Below are positions 35,843 to 47,328 of a stretch of DNA of 64,000 bases, piece after piece; position 1 is the first letter of the stretch, and every line of letters begins with the position of its first letter. The translations under genes were made by a program, and so were the position numbers. Source of the stretch: Prototheca cutis (lineage: Eukaryota; Chlorophyta; Trebouxiophyceae; Chlorellales; Chlorellaceae); assembly GCA_002897115.2 (NCBI GenBank), contig BCIH01000004.1, positions 366,929 through 430,928 on the forward strand. Direction: 5' to 3'. Under the pieces are notes generated by a model. It was not told the DNA's origin. It did no database searches and saw nothing but the letters and a program-made list of their open reading frames with translations.

Positions 35843-37763
35843 ATGTCGAATGCGACAGCAGACTCCCCAGTCGTCGGGAGCAGGTGCGAGCTGCGCGACG
35901 GTGGGAGCTGGGGTGCACCTGTCTCGGGAATGGCGAAGCGCGCCACCCCGGCGCCAATCAACCGCCCAATCCGACTCCATTCCCTGCCCAACTTACAGGA
36001 AATCCGATACTTTTGTTTCAGAACGGCGGGCGGTGCTGAGCCTGACATGCACGGTGGGCGGGTTCCAGCTGTCGCTGCCACTGGTGGCTCTCCCTGTTCG
36101 GCGAGCGGACGGCAAGGCTGCGCTGCGGGAGACGGTCCCGGTCCCGGATGCCGTTGCCACCGTCCAGGCAACAATCCCATCGCAACCTGATCTGAGCCCA
36201 GCTCTGCAGCAGTTGAAGGCGGGCTTGTCACCGGCGACGGTTGCTCGCCTCACGGAGTGCGGAGAGCCCGTGGACGCCGCTTTCTTGCAGCGATGGCTGA
36301 CTGCACGCAAGGGAAGCCTCACGGCTGCTCGGACCGACATCGAGGCGCACGCCGACTGGCGCTGGTCCGTCCTGGGCCCCGGCGGGGTGCGTGAAAACGA
36401 AGTGGCTGCCGACCTGGCGGCCGGCCGTGCTTTCTTCCAGGGCCTCTCCCGCGACGGCTGCCCCGTGCTGATCCTGCGGGCCACGCGGTTTGCGGACACG
36501 GGTGGGAGCGCTGCAACCGCGCAGCGTCTCATCTGCTTCCTCATGGACCGTGCCGCGCCGCTGGCAGATGCCGGGGCCAACCCACTGGGCCAGTTCCGGG
36601 TGATCTTTGACCTCTCTGGTGCGTGGCGCTGCTGCAGCAAGAATAATTCTCTTTTGGAGGTGCTGGGTGGGGGAGGGTTGTAGTGCGGTGGGTCAGTTTT
36701 GTGCTTCAAGATTTCAGCGTGCCCTGGTGGGGCCATGCTTGCTCGACAAGTACCGCTGTCGTATTCCCTACCATCATGCTCTCACAACAAACAACCAAGC
36801 ACACGCTCGCAGGGCTGAAGACGCGGGGTCTGGACAGTCTTTACCAGGCGCTGCTGGCGGTTTTCGAGGTGCTGCAGCGCCACTACCCAGAACGTCTGCG
36901 CTGTCTGTACTTCGTGCATGCGCCGATCCTGTTCTGGGGCGTCTGGCGCCTGCTGGCATCATTTTTGGATCCGGTGACCAGGGAGAAGATCCAGTTTATC
37001 GGCTCGGGAGAGGGAGGACGCCAGGCCCTTTTGCGGGCTGTTCCCGAACAGGTGAGGCAGGGTATTGGGAGGGCATCTGTCCCGCATGGGACTGCATTGT
37101 TCATTCTTGTGTGGAGGCGATGAGCAAGGGCTGCCTGACGACGTGATGTAATATAATTGCAGATACTGTATCGCTCACAAACTCGGTGGTCCCGCGGTCT
37201 TGTAGGTGCTCCCAGAAGCCTATGGCGGCTCCGCGCCATTCATTCCCGTGCTGGAGGGGCTCAGCCTGTATGCGGTGCCGTCACCACCGCAGCCCGCTGC
37301 AATTGAAGCTGCGACACCGGCGACCGTGGAGGAGCGCCGGGGTCCGATCCGAGAGTTTGCGGCGCTTGCCGGGAGGCTGCCGGGCGTGGGCTGGCTCAGG
37401 CATCGCCTGACGGCACACCGGCGTGGCACAGGGGCTCGGTCCACACTATCAGCAGCTCCTCAGCTCGTTCATGTCCATCACCACCACCACCACCACCATC
37501 ACAGTAACAGCGGTCATCATCACCAGCGGGCCCGGCACTTGGCGAGGCTGACCTGGCAGCGGGCGGATTCCATGTCGAGGAGCATGCGGCAGCTGCTGAT
37601 CAGCACACGCGACGAGCTGGCGCCCAGCACCCTTTTCCGGGGTGCACAGGCCTTGATGGAGAAACCTTTTGTCGTACTGGCACGGTGGATCCTGGCGCTG
37701 GCGATAGTTTTGCTGCTGATGCGGCTGGCACTGATGGGTGCCGCGGCACTTGCTCCACAATGA
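35843..37763 (+). CDS. CRAL-TRIO (SEC14-like) lipid-binding protein with C-terminal anchor
   Basis: Four exons (35843-35883, 35999-36618, 36813-37051, 37206-37763) join in phase to 485 aa. The CRAL-TRIO N-terminal helices appear as FLQRWLTARKGSLTAARTDI. The lipid-binding core includes GCPVLILRATRF, RVIFDLSGLKTRGLDSLYQA, HYPERLRCLYFVHAPILFW and LPEAYGG. Such proteins bind phosphoinositides or other lipids. The C-terminal region has nine consecutive histidines, a second short His run and a final membrane segment (WILALAIVLLLMRLALMG), so it is probably tail-anchored. The start is set by the exon 1 donor phase. No GOLD or other extra domain is seen. Confidence 0.88.
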
Positions 37764-38069
37764 ACCGAGTGGCAGGCGGCTGCCGTGCGGCGCATGCCTT
37801 TCCTGCTGTCTCCGTGCCCGCTGGTGGACCACTGCTCGTCTGTATGCTTAGACTCATGACATCACCCTCGATTTTCCTCGTTGACGGGAGGAGCGAAGGC
37901 AACGTGCCGGACTCGCCTCCACGGTTGCTTCCCGGAACGACGGTGTCAACAGTGTGGTTTACCATCTTGGCGCCCTTCCGTTTACTGGACATGACGCTCC
38001 TTGCCATTGCGGGGTTCTCTTACTGACTACAGCCGCAAGGACGATAGGCCTTTTTTTCTGTACATTCAC
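37764..38069. other. 3' flank of the CRAL-TRIO gene, no gene seen
   Basis: 306 bp with no recognisable exon, ending at the far border of repeat copy B. Confidence 0.4.
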
Positions 38070-38425
38070 GGCAGAAAATGATGAAACCTTCTTGAGATTT
38101 GCCGACTCCCACCTGCACAGCAAGGGCATGTTTTTCAAACAAGATGCCTGTTGGACCACATTCCCTAGCCGCGTCGCTCAGAGGATGGGCTGGATTCCTT
38201 CTTAGCAGCAGGGCAGGTCGTGCAGGGAGGTTTTAGGAGGTCCTGGACATTGACCCCCTGGCACGACACTTGTTGCAACTCGGTGGCCCATCATTGAGGT
38301 GGTCCACCTTCCTCTTGCCCTGTGGGGGGTGACAATTCACAGCCATCAGTGATGCCCAGCAACCCCCGGGGTGATGTGACGCTGTTGCTGGCTGAGCTGG
38401 TTGCGTTACTTTTGCCCTGCATGGT
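38070..38425 (-). repeat. dispersed element, copy B (356 bp, inverted relative to A)
   Basis: The reverse complement matches copy A along its whole length, with scattered substitutions and small indels. The terminus (ACCATGCAGGGCAAAA) is at 38425 and the CAGCAAC/GTTGCTG hairpin is kept. In this copy the frame that is open in copy A is broken by stop codons. It lies in the 3' flank of the 2OG oxygenase gene. Confidence 0.85.
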
Positions 38426-38596
38426 ACAGCAGTTTCCCCTGCACGCACAACATGCAGGGCACCAATCCGTCTTGCAGTGAGAGCGCTGCGCTGTCCTCTG
38501 CGATTACCTCCGAACCATCCTGGCGCTCGCATGCATTTGAAACGCCGGGGCAAAAAAGAATTCAACAGTGTAACAGTCCACAGGAAAGCCGTCGTG

Positions 38597-39373
38597 TCAC
38601 CGCAACTTTTGAAACAAAACATCGCTGCGCAGGACCCATTTGTCCCCGGAGGCGACAGCTGCGCCCTCATGCTCGAGGCAGTCTGGGCAGTGTCGGTGGA
38701 GCAGGGCCAGTCCAACCTCGGGCTTGACTGCCACAATCCGACGGCCGCGCTTGTAAAACATCGTTTCCCCGCCGCCGCTCGGCGTGGACAGGTATACCAG
38801 CAGCGTGTACCCTGTGAACCTGCCACCTGGCAGGTCCACGCTCTCATCAATGTGCCTGCCAAAGCGCTGCCCAGGTTTGTACCGGTAGAAGCGAAGGTTG
38901 GGGTTCAAGCCCACCGGCTCTGCGCCCGTGACGGGGTCCCTGCCGGAAAACAGGCACCGAATACCCAGTGCCTCCCACAGCTGCTGCGCATAGACCTCAT
39001 CCTCTATGCTCACCCTGTCGTTGTCTCGGAACGCCTGTGGATGGGGTGTGAATGGGCCGGCGTTGCCACTCTATTGCTTTGTGCCACACGGCTGAAGCCA
39101 CGCGACAGAACCCACTTGGAAGACATGCAAGCAGGGGCACCCGGGCTCAGCCGGCGTCCTCCCTCCCACCCCCACCTCTCCATAGGCGGGACCACGGCTG
39201 GACTGGTGAGACATGCCCAGAGACTCGGCGTATTTGATCAGGGCAGCTGCCTCCTTGGGTGAGACCACTCCAGACACGGTAAACACGTCCCTGCCACTCA
39301 GCTCTGAGCAAGCCAGCTCGGCCTTGGGGTACACCAGCGGCGGCGCGGCCTTCTTGCCCTGCGGCTTTACCAT
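38597..39373 (-). CDS. 2OG-Fe(II) oxygenase, prolyl-4-hydroxylase-like
   Basis: Two exons (39373-39176, 39034-38597) join in phase to 211 aa. The double-stranded beta-helix fold shows RFYRYKPGQRFGRHIDESVD with the iron-binding H-x-D, then YTLLVYLS, GGETMFY, and a distal His with the 2OG-binding basic residue in CLEHEGAAV and KWVLRSD. The N-terminal helix reads AALIKYAESLGM. Such enzymes hydroxylate proteins or small molecules, and the substrate is not predictable here. No signal peptide is obvious from this ATG. The reading frame stays open a further 174 nt upstream, so a longer form is possible. Confidence 0.88.
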
Positions 39374-39677
39374 CGTAGGGTACACACCGTGCAACAGGCC
39401 ATAAACGTGGTACTCCTGTCGACAGCGTGAATAACGACTGCTTGCAATTTTACTGGGGCGGGGACTTCGACCCTTTGGCGACGACGTCGACACACATGTC
39501 GGCAGATGTATCGCCTGCAGATCACATGCAAACGGTGTGCCGATCATATACGCCGCCGCATTATCGCAGCGACAATAGTCGCAACAACGATATTTGGGTA
39601 TTGATTCCGATTTAAATAAGCTTGTGCGTGGAGCGGCAAGGAGGAGGGGGATTGGCGCTCCGAGAAGTGTAGCAAGG
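39374..39677. promoter_or_regulatory. shared divergent promoter region, 2OG oxygenase / Prp28
   Basis: 304 bp between opposing ATG codons, AT-rich around 39586-39620. Confidence 0.4.
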
Positions 39678-42600
39678 ATGGCCCGGAGCAGGTCCCGCTC
39701 TCCGGAGCGTGAATACCGGCGTGGGCGATCCAGGAGCCCTGACAGATATTACAGTGATCGTGATAGCAAGAGGAGAAGGGACGATGGGCGGCGATATGCA
39801 GAGCGGGGGGACGACTACCGGCGCAGAGGGCCGGACGTGGACAGGTGCGACGGTGGTGTGCCTGGCGGTTGGTTCTTCGGGGTTGACAACCCAGCTCGCA
39901 TGCAACTGTGCAGCGTGTGCCGATGCCGCGCCATGTCAGCTCTGGATGCCTACCCTGCGCTGGCATGGGGGGAAAGGGGGGGCTTGTGAAATGTGCGCCA
40001 GGCTACGACTGCTCAGGCGGGCTGTTCCCGTGGTCCTAATACAGGTATGACTCTGGCAGACGGGGCGACCGGGATGGCTACCGCCACGGTTCGTCACCGC
40101 GGGACAGATATCGCGATGACCGGCCCGAACATGGACCACAGCATCGGCGCGATTCCCGGAGCCCGCCCCGGGACGGACGACGGGATTCTCGCAGTCCCCG
40201 GCGGGGGAATCGGAGACCGAGCCCGTCGCCGGCCGCGCGGGACTGGCGGCACGAAGGCACCCCCGACAGGCGGGGCGCGAGCGTCGAAAGGGAGAATGGA
40301 CGACGCAGCGAGGCACCAGTGGACGAGGCAGCCGTTGGCGGCTCAGGGCGGGATGCCGGTTTCGAGGCAGGGCTCTCTGCAGCTTCAAAGAAGAAGGCAG
40401 AGGTAGGATGATATGGTCCTGTAGGTGTGAATATCTAAGATGTGCCTGCATGGGCATGCTGCAGAAGTGGAGCCTGCTGATGGACTTGCGGGAGTTAGGA
40501 ATCTGCGGGTCACCTCCCTATCCCCTTGACCTTGCTCCGTCCTGCAGCCGTTGAGTCTGGAGGAGCTGCTGAAGAAAAAGGAAGCGGAACGCGAGGCACA
40601 GGCACGACCCGTTTTCAGGACAAAGGAGCAGCGGCAGCAGGAGGCCCTCGCCCGGCGGGCAGAGGAGGCTGCAGAGGCCCGTGCTCGCACGGCTAGAATC
40701 CGGGAGGGCCTGCTTGCTCCCAGAGCTGCTGGTACAGAGCGGAATCACAGCGGACCAGAGCAAGATGCAGTGTCCGTGCAGGAGGTACTTGTGTGGTGGT
40801 TTGGCCGGGAGGTGCACAGGCACAGTTCTTGTCGTGCGTGTGTAGACGGGCTGGGTGCAGCAGACGGGCGCTCTGTGCCTTGAGCACATATGCCTGCCAG
40901 CACCATCACGTGCCATGCAGCAGCCCCTCACAACTTGATCGCTCTGCATCCCCATTAGGCGCGGGCGAGGGAGAAGGAGCTGGAGCACATCAAACAGCAG
41001 TACCTGGGCACCGGCAAGGAGGTGGGTGGAGCGCGCCAAGGCTCCTGATCAAGGTTTTGTTTGCATGATGATGCGGTCATGGTGTGGAGCAAGTAATTTC
41101 TTGAGATCATGGTGAGGTACTCTGTACAGACACCACTCTCGCCGACGACGCCCCCCAAAAACGCCCCCAAGCCCAAACCCTTCGTCCCTGCCCATCCCAC
41201 AGAAGAAGAAAGCGGTCAAGGCGACGGAGCGCTTCAGATTTGTGTTTGACTGGGATGCCAAGGAGGACACGTCCCGGGATCAAAACCCGCTGTACCAGGA
41301 CCTCCACGAGGCCAGCCTGCTGTTTGGCAGGGGGTTCCGAGCGGGCATCGACCGCCGGGAGCAGAAGAAGCAGGCGGCCGTCCAGGAGGCAGACCTGCTG
41401 CGCACGCGGCGGACCAAGGCCGGCCAGGAAGAAAGCGCGGCAGACCGCGAGCGTGACGAAGCCCGTGCCGTGGAAGCCGACAGATATGAGGGTCGGGATA
41501 TGGCGGTGGAGAAGCACTGGAGCGAGAAGCCGCTGGAGAAGATGACGCAGCGCGACTGGCGCATTTTCAGGGAGGATTTCAGCATCTCTTACAGCGGCGA
41601 GCCCAAGCGGCTGCCTCACCCGCTGCGCAACTGGGAGGAGGGTGGTTTCCCTGACTTTATCATGAAGGCACGGATCTTGGCATTAGGGGCAATTTTTGGG
41701 GGGTGCAGTGGTCTTTTGTGTGGGTGGATGGCCTGTGTGTGTGTGTTGCCCGGGTTCTCCTTTTAGAATTTGAGGTCCTCTTATCCCGTCGCACCTCGCT
41801 CGCAAAACCCGCCTGTCCTTGCAGGCGATTCAACGGGCGGGGTATGCCAAGCCCTCCCCGATTCAGATGTCCACGATCCCGTTGGGCATGCAGCAGCGTG
41901 ACGTCATCGGCATTGCCGGTAAGTTTTGTGTGCATGCTTTTTTGCCGGTGGTGGTGGGCGTTGGGTTGTTACTGGAGCACTTCACTTCACTGTGTAGAAG
42001 AAGGCTTGTTTCGGTCCCATCACTCCCCGAAAGAAAGACCCTAATGCACTGTATATAACCNCACCNCCCCCCCCCCCCCAAACACCCACACCCACACCCA
42101 CCCATCTCCACACCCACACACCCACACACACCCACCCACTCTACTACACAGAGACGGGGTCTGGCAAGACAGCGGCATTTGTGCTGCCGATGCTGATGTA
42201 CATCATGCAGCAGCCAAAGATGCTGGGCAACCCCGAGATCGAGGCGGAGGGGCCCTACTCCGTCGTGCTGGCTCCCACACGTGAGCTGGCCCAGCAGGTG
42301 AGGGCAGTTGTACGAGTTGGGCGCTTGCAACTGGAAGGCGCACCTGGGGATTGTCGTGACTTTTGCCGAGCAATGCTGTTCCCCACAGACACCCATCCCC
42401 GCCGACACTGCCATGTAGATCGAGGTGGAAACCAAGAATCTTGCGCATTTCACCGATTTCCGTGTTGTGTCCGTCGTCGGTGGGCAGGTGCGGGGGAGTT
42501 TTGTTGTAGTAGCTGATGAGAGCTGTTCGTTTCCACCCGGAGCAGCCATCCATGTGGCAGCCATGCCCTCTTCCTTCCCAACAACTAGCCCCTGAGCCGG

Positions 42601-43918
42601 CATGCAGTCCATCGAGGAGCAGGGCTTTGCCCTGCGCAAGGGTTGCGAGATTGTGGTTGCGACGCCCGGGCGGCTGGTGGACTGCATCGAGCGCCGGTAC
42701 GCGGTGCTGAACCAGTGCAACTACGTGGTCCTGGACGAAGCAGACCGCATGATTGACATGGGTTTCGAGCCACAGGTCATGGGCGTCCTGGACGCCATGC
42801 CCTCCAGCAACCTCAAGCCCGAAGGCGAGGACGACGGTGCAGACGGAGGGGATGCACCGCAGCTGGAGGCAGACCGGGTCTACCGCACGACGTACATGTT
42901 CAGTGCGACCATGCCGCCGCCGGTTGTCCGACTTGCCAAAAAGTACCTGCGCCAGGCCATCATCGTCACCATCGGATCGGCAGGCAAGACCACCGACAAC
43001 GTCACCCAGCGTGTGCTGGTGCTCAAGGACAACGAGAAGCCAGGCGCGCTGGAGCAGGAACTGGAGGCCGTGCCGGACGACGCCCGCATCATCGTGTTTG
43101 TCAATACCAAGCAAAAGTGTGACAGCGTGGCGCGACAGCTGGACGCGCTCGACTACCGCTGCACGCTCCTGCACGGAGGCAAGACCCAGGACCAGCGCGA
43201 AGACTCCATCAAGGTGGAATGGATTTTGTTTTTGTTTATTTTTTCCTCCTTTCTTCGGGGAGACTGACTGGTGTTGGGTATGTAGTTTTCTGTCCATGTC
43301 TTGCATCAAAAATTATTCCGTGCCATTCTGCTTGAGGATGGTCCCCGTTGGAAGGTTTCCCTCCCCTCCCCCCACAAGGAACCCACGATCCCTGCTGAAC
43401 GCCACCTTTTAATGCCGACCGACAGGGTTTCCGGGAGGACCGGTACAATGTATTGGTGGCCACGGACGTGATGGGCCGTGGCATCGACGTCCCGAACGTC
43501 GCGCTTGTCATCAACTACGACATGCCACACAGCATCGAGGCGTACACCCACCGCATCGGGCGGACGGGGCGTGCGGGGCGCAAGGGCGCCTCCGTCACCT
43601 TCCTCACCCTCTCGGCAAGTCCTTGTTTGTTGGTGGCGTTGGGTGCCGTCGCTCTGCCGCTTGTTGTTCTTGCTGTGGTGAATGAGTGGAGGGGGCTTGA
43701 CCCAAAGCATGTCATGTGCCACAGCAGGTACCTCTAAACCCCAAATGTAAAACCGAACATGGCGGCCGCAGGATACGGATGTGTTTTACGACCTCAAGCA
43801 GACGCTGGAGGCAGCAAAGGCATCGGTGCCACCACAACTGGCACAGCACGAGGCCTCCAGGGCAAAGCCAGGCAGCCAGCCCGCCCGCCGGGATCAAGTC
43901 CAGTACGCCCGCCACTGA
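39678..43918 (+). CDS. PRP28: Prp28/DDX23 DEAD-box spliceosomal RNA helicase
   Basis: Prp28 helps exchange U1 for U6 at the 5' splice site. Eleven exons (39678-39844, 40045-40402, 40548-40784, 40959-41021, 41203-41667, 41825-41918, 42152-42297, 42419-42487, 42608-43213, 43426-43614, 43772-43918) join in phase to 846 aa. The first 175 residues are an RS domain ([20 protein letters not shown]). Then come a Glu/Arg-rich helix, [11 protein letters not shown] and the helicase core: Q motif [39 protein letters not shown] and [10 protein letters not shown]. Introns 5 (GCACGG at 41668) and 10 (GCAAGT at 43615) appear to be GC-AG. Intron 6 contains two Ns and a poly(C) tract. Confidence 0.95.
42067..42079. 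repeat. poly(C) tract with adjacent ambiguous bases, Prp28 intron 6
   Basis: A C run next to Ns at 42061 and 42066, followed by CCCACA repeats to about 42145. Confidence 0.85.
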
Positions 43919-43987
43919 CATTGAGACTGCTATTGGGGGCTGCGCTGCAATCGGCTCCATTCCCTGCTGTGGTTGTCCTGGTACTGC

Positions 43988-43992
43988 TGTAA
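43988..43992 (+). terminator. TGTAA poly(A) signal of Prp28
   Basis: TGTAA 70 nt after the stop at 43918, within a 290-bp gap that holds no other gene. Confidence 0.5.
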
Positions 43993-44208
43993 GAATGGTG
44001 CTGCACTGGGTCCGATGCCAAGCACCGTCATCATCCGAGGCAGTCTACACGCGCATCCTTGAAAACCCATGGCTCACTTCCACACCTGCGTGTTGCCGCA
44101 CTATGACAAGAGAAAACAATGACAATGAAATAAAGGGTTCCTACGGCAAGACATCAGGCACAAATACAATCTGTTGCTCACGCAATGACGAGCCATCACA
44201 ACAGCGGA

Positions 44209-45891
44209 TCACCCGGCCTGCCCGCCGATTTTCAGCCTCTTTTGCTTCTTCTTGTGGGCGACCTTGGCCTGCATCGACTGCTGCTTGGACTGCATCGCCT
44301 GCACGTCTGTCTCTGTCATAAAGTCCACGATGCCATCCCTCACGGCAGGCATTGGCCTCGAATGCCGCTCTGCCCGCGGCGTCTCCCCTGGTGCCTGATG
44401 CGGCTTTTTCCCGAGTTTCTGCCCGGCAACCTTGTCTTTGTGGGCGGTCGTGGCCTTGGGCGCCTTTTGCGGCCGCTGATAGGGGCCAGCCGCCGCTTCA
44501 GCAGCCCGCTTGGTCGCGCGGATGGCTGCTTGCCGCTCGCGAGCCTCTGCGGCCGCGGTTTCTAGCTGCTCCACACTCGCAAACGCCGCCAGGCAGGTGA
44601 ACCGCGCCTTGCTCTGCACGCTAGCCAGTGGCACTGGCGCCACGCTATCCTCCTCTGTCAGCGCCTGCAGGTCCCACACGGCAATCTTGCCGTCGCTGCC
44701 GGCAGTGACAGCCAGCGGCAGCTTGTAAGAGCTGTCTTTGGTCTCTGCAGACTGGACCGTGATGCCCCCAGCATCAGGTGCCACCACAATACCCTTGACC
44801 CGGGAACTGTGTGCCTTTGGCACCCTGACAATCGCCTCCTGAGCCTGCATCAGTTGTCCCATGGCAGGTAAAACAAGAGGGCGGACGCAGGCAGTGGCGT
44901 AGGGCATGCCACCGTGTGCCCTTGCTCAGGCCCAACATGCTCCTCCGCTCCTTACCCCCCCAACCAAAACAGCACCAGCCCTCCTGATGCTCACCTCGAT
45001 GCGCCAGACGTGGAGGGAGCCGTCGTCACAGCCTGTGAGGAGCACGCCCTCAGCGGCAAAGGCCATGCACAGCACCCGCCGGGGGTGTGTCAGCGTGGCC
45101 ATTGGTCCGGCGCCTTCCTCACCCGCCACAGCATGCACGCTGATGGTGTTGCCTGCCATAACGGCGTACGCGTCGCCAGTAGGGGAGAACGCAATCCCAT
45201 CCGCTGGTGCGGGGAGCTTGGTGGTGAAGGTGGCACGGCCGCGGGACAGGTCCCACATGCGGAGTGTGCCGTCGCGCGAGGTGGAAAGCGCGACGCGGCC
45301 ACTCGGATGGACGGCCAGTCCCGTCACCTCCTTGCCGTGCGCGTTCAGGCTCTTCAGGCACTCCCACGTGCCGCCGGCGTGCCAGATGCACAGCCCACCC
45401 TCGGAAGACCCCGCCAGCAGGTGCGATGGCGCCGCCGCGCCGGCAGGAACGTGAAACGCAGCTGCGGTCACCGCGCCGGCCGAGGGAGACACCAGGCTCC
45501 CCAGGTCCCGCCGTGTGCGCAGGTCATACAGGTGGATGGTGTCGTCCGAGCCCCCGGCAGCGACAAGGGAACCACCGGCAGCCAGGCACCGAACGGGACC
45601 CCGGTGGGCCGCGGCCGTGATGATCTTCCGCAACGATGCCTGCCAGCTCGTGTCAGGGGTGCCAGGCTTTGTGTGCTGTCGTTTTGTCACTTGCAACGTT
45701 CACGAGTTGTTGACAAGTCATCAGGCAGGCACTGTGCTCCATCAGGGGCACAGGTTCCCCGCCACCACCCACCACCCACTGCGGCCGGTCCAAGCTCCCC
45801 ACACCCCCAAAAGGCCCCAGGTGCTCACCTTGTCTGGATCGCATTCCCAACCAAATAGGAATCGTTCATAGGAGCCTGCTACGATCTGCAT
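44209..45891 (-). CDS. MAK11: MAK11/PAK1IP1 WD40 ribosome-biogenesis protein
   Basis: MAK11 acts in 60S ribosomal subunit assembly in the nucleolus. Three exons (45891-45829, 45639-44995, 44844-44209) join in phase to 447 aa. The first exon gives the diagnostic opening MQIVAGSYERFLFGW. WD repeats include AAGGSDDTIHLYDLRTRRDL, SSEGGLCIWHAG, STSRDGTLRMWDLSRGRATF, TGCDDGSLHVWRIE and TAGSDGKIAVWDLQ. The C terminus is a basic, Lys/Gln-rich extension (HKKKQKRLKIGG) suited to rRNA binding or nucleolar targeting. The exon 2 acceptor at 45639 was chosen on phase and on the repeat start. It is head-to-head with the eS21 gene. Confidence 0.93.
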
Positions 45892-46291
45892 AGTGCTCGC
45901 TTACACAGGACCCAGCACTTGCAGCTCTGGGACATAGGTCTTCGGAATCACAGAGGGCCCTTGGCCTGCCCGAGCAGCAGGGCAACCAGCCCTCACGTTC
46001 GCTACACACAATCCAGATGGACAGCCAGCCTATGCCCTGAAAATCTTAAAAAAGATCCATGCGATATGATTGATGGCAGCTTGAGTTGCTTCGCATGCGC
46101 TGGTGCCGAACTAGGCGAGTTCCATTGCCCAAATCCGTGAGGACGAGTTGCCGTCCAGGCGCGGGTGGCGAGTGGAAAGATGGAATACCCTGCCCAGCCA
46201 TGCCGGCGGGTCGACCCCCCTGAAAGCCTGTGTGGAGGACCGGCTATGACCCTCTCCAACCTGTATACTCACTCCGGGGACGCAAGACAAG
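45892..46291. promoter_or_regulatory. shared divergent promoter region, MAK11 / eS21
   Basis: 400 bp between opposing start codons of two ribosome-related genes. No individual site is recognised. Confidence 0.45.
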
Positions 46292-46974
46292 ATGAGGAAC
46301 GACGAGGGCGAGATCGTTGACCTGTACATCCCCAGGAAGTGGTGAGCCCGCAAACCATGGGTCCGGCCCCCGGGACCACGGAGTGTCGTGCTCGTGGATG
46401 GCAGCGCACATTTGCTAGGAAATGATGCCCGTGTGACCTCATGGGACTGACTACATATGCCGCGACGGGCGTGGAATCCCCGCCGAGTGGTGGGAACCCC
46501 ACACTTTGGGGGGTGCGGGTTGCCGGAGCGTGGTGCCAGCCACGCCCAGGGCCTCGCACGCTCGCTCGCTGGCGGTCGCATTGCTTCAATGACGGAATGC
46601 AGTGACTGACTTTGCCCTCGCATGGCCCTCTAATTTGCAGCTCCTGGACGAACAAGCTGATCACGGCCAAGGACCATGGCTCCGTGCAGCTGAACATTGG
46701 TCACCTGGATGAGAACGGTGTCTACAACGGCTCCTTCTCCACCGTCGCCCTCCACGGCGCCGTCCGCTCCAAGGTAGGGCGTGGTAGTAGGTTTTTCACC
46801 ATTGTATGCACGTGTTTGGGCACCCTGGAGGGATTTATCGGCGGTGGCCCCATCGTGCCCATTGACAAGCAGCCCCACCCACTCCTCTCCCATCGATCCC
46901 TCGTGTTGCAGGGCAATGCCGACAGCGCTGTCGACATTCTGTGGAAGCGGAAGCAGGCTGAGATCGGCCAGTGA
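46292..46974 (+). CDS. RPS21: 40S ribosomal protein S21 (eS21)
   Basis: Three exons (46292-46341, 46641-46773, 46912-46974) join in phase to 81 aa, the normal family length. Diagnostic segments are VDLYIPRKC across intron 1, NKLITAKDHGSVQLNIGHLD, YNGSFSTVALHG and DSAVDILWKRK. It is a component of the small cytosolic subunit. A TGTAA is found 29 nt after the stop. Confidence 0.97.
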
Positions 46975-47002
46975 TTGACTTTACTGGAATCCAGCATGTT
47001 GG

Positions 47003-47007
47003 TGTAA
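47003..47007 (+). terminator. TGTAA poly(A) signal of eS21
   Basis: TGTAA pentamer 29 nt past the stop at 46974. Confidence 0.6.
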
Positions 47008-47328
47008 ACGTTTCCCCGGAATGGGTGGTGTCAAGGCGTCGAGAGTGGGTATGTGCTTTGATCCTGGTGTGCTCAGAACAGGGCAGACAGTACCCTTGCA
47101 GCTCGAATGGGTCTACAGCGAGGAAATGGAATTGCTTAGGCTAGAACGGTCTGGGCACGAGAAAGGTGCTGTTATCTGGACTGCAAGACAAACACAGAAT
47201 GAAGTCACAGTTCTGTGATGATGACAAGAGAACGACAGCTCGATCATGTGCAGACCCGTACTCAATCTGCTGTGGGGTCGCAAGGGACGCACAGAAAGCA
47301 GTGCTGAGTCACCCCAGTGCTCTTCGGC
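47008..47328. other. convergent 3' flanks of eS21 and cyclin C
   Basis: About 320 bp with no coding exon recognised. Confidence 0.45.

Noticed and set aside
37478..37502. His-tag from a cloning vector
   Set aside because: The run lies inside a native four-exon gene with mixed codons and no vector sequence.
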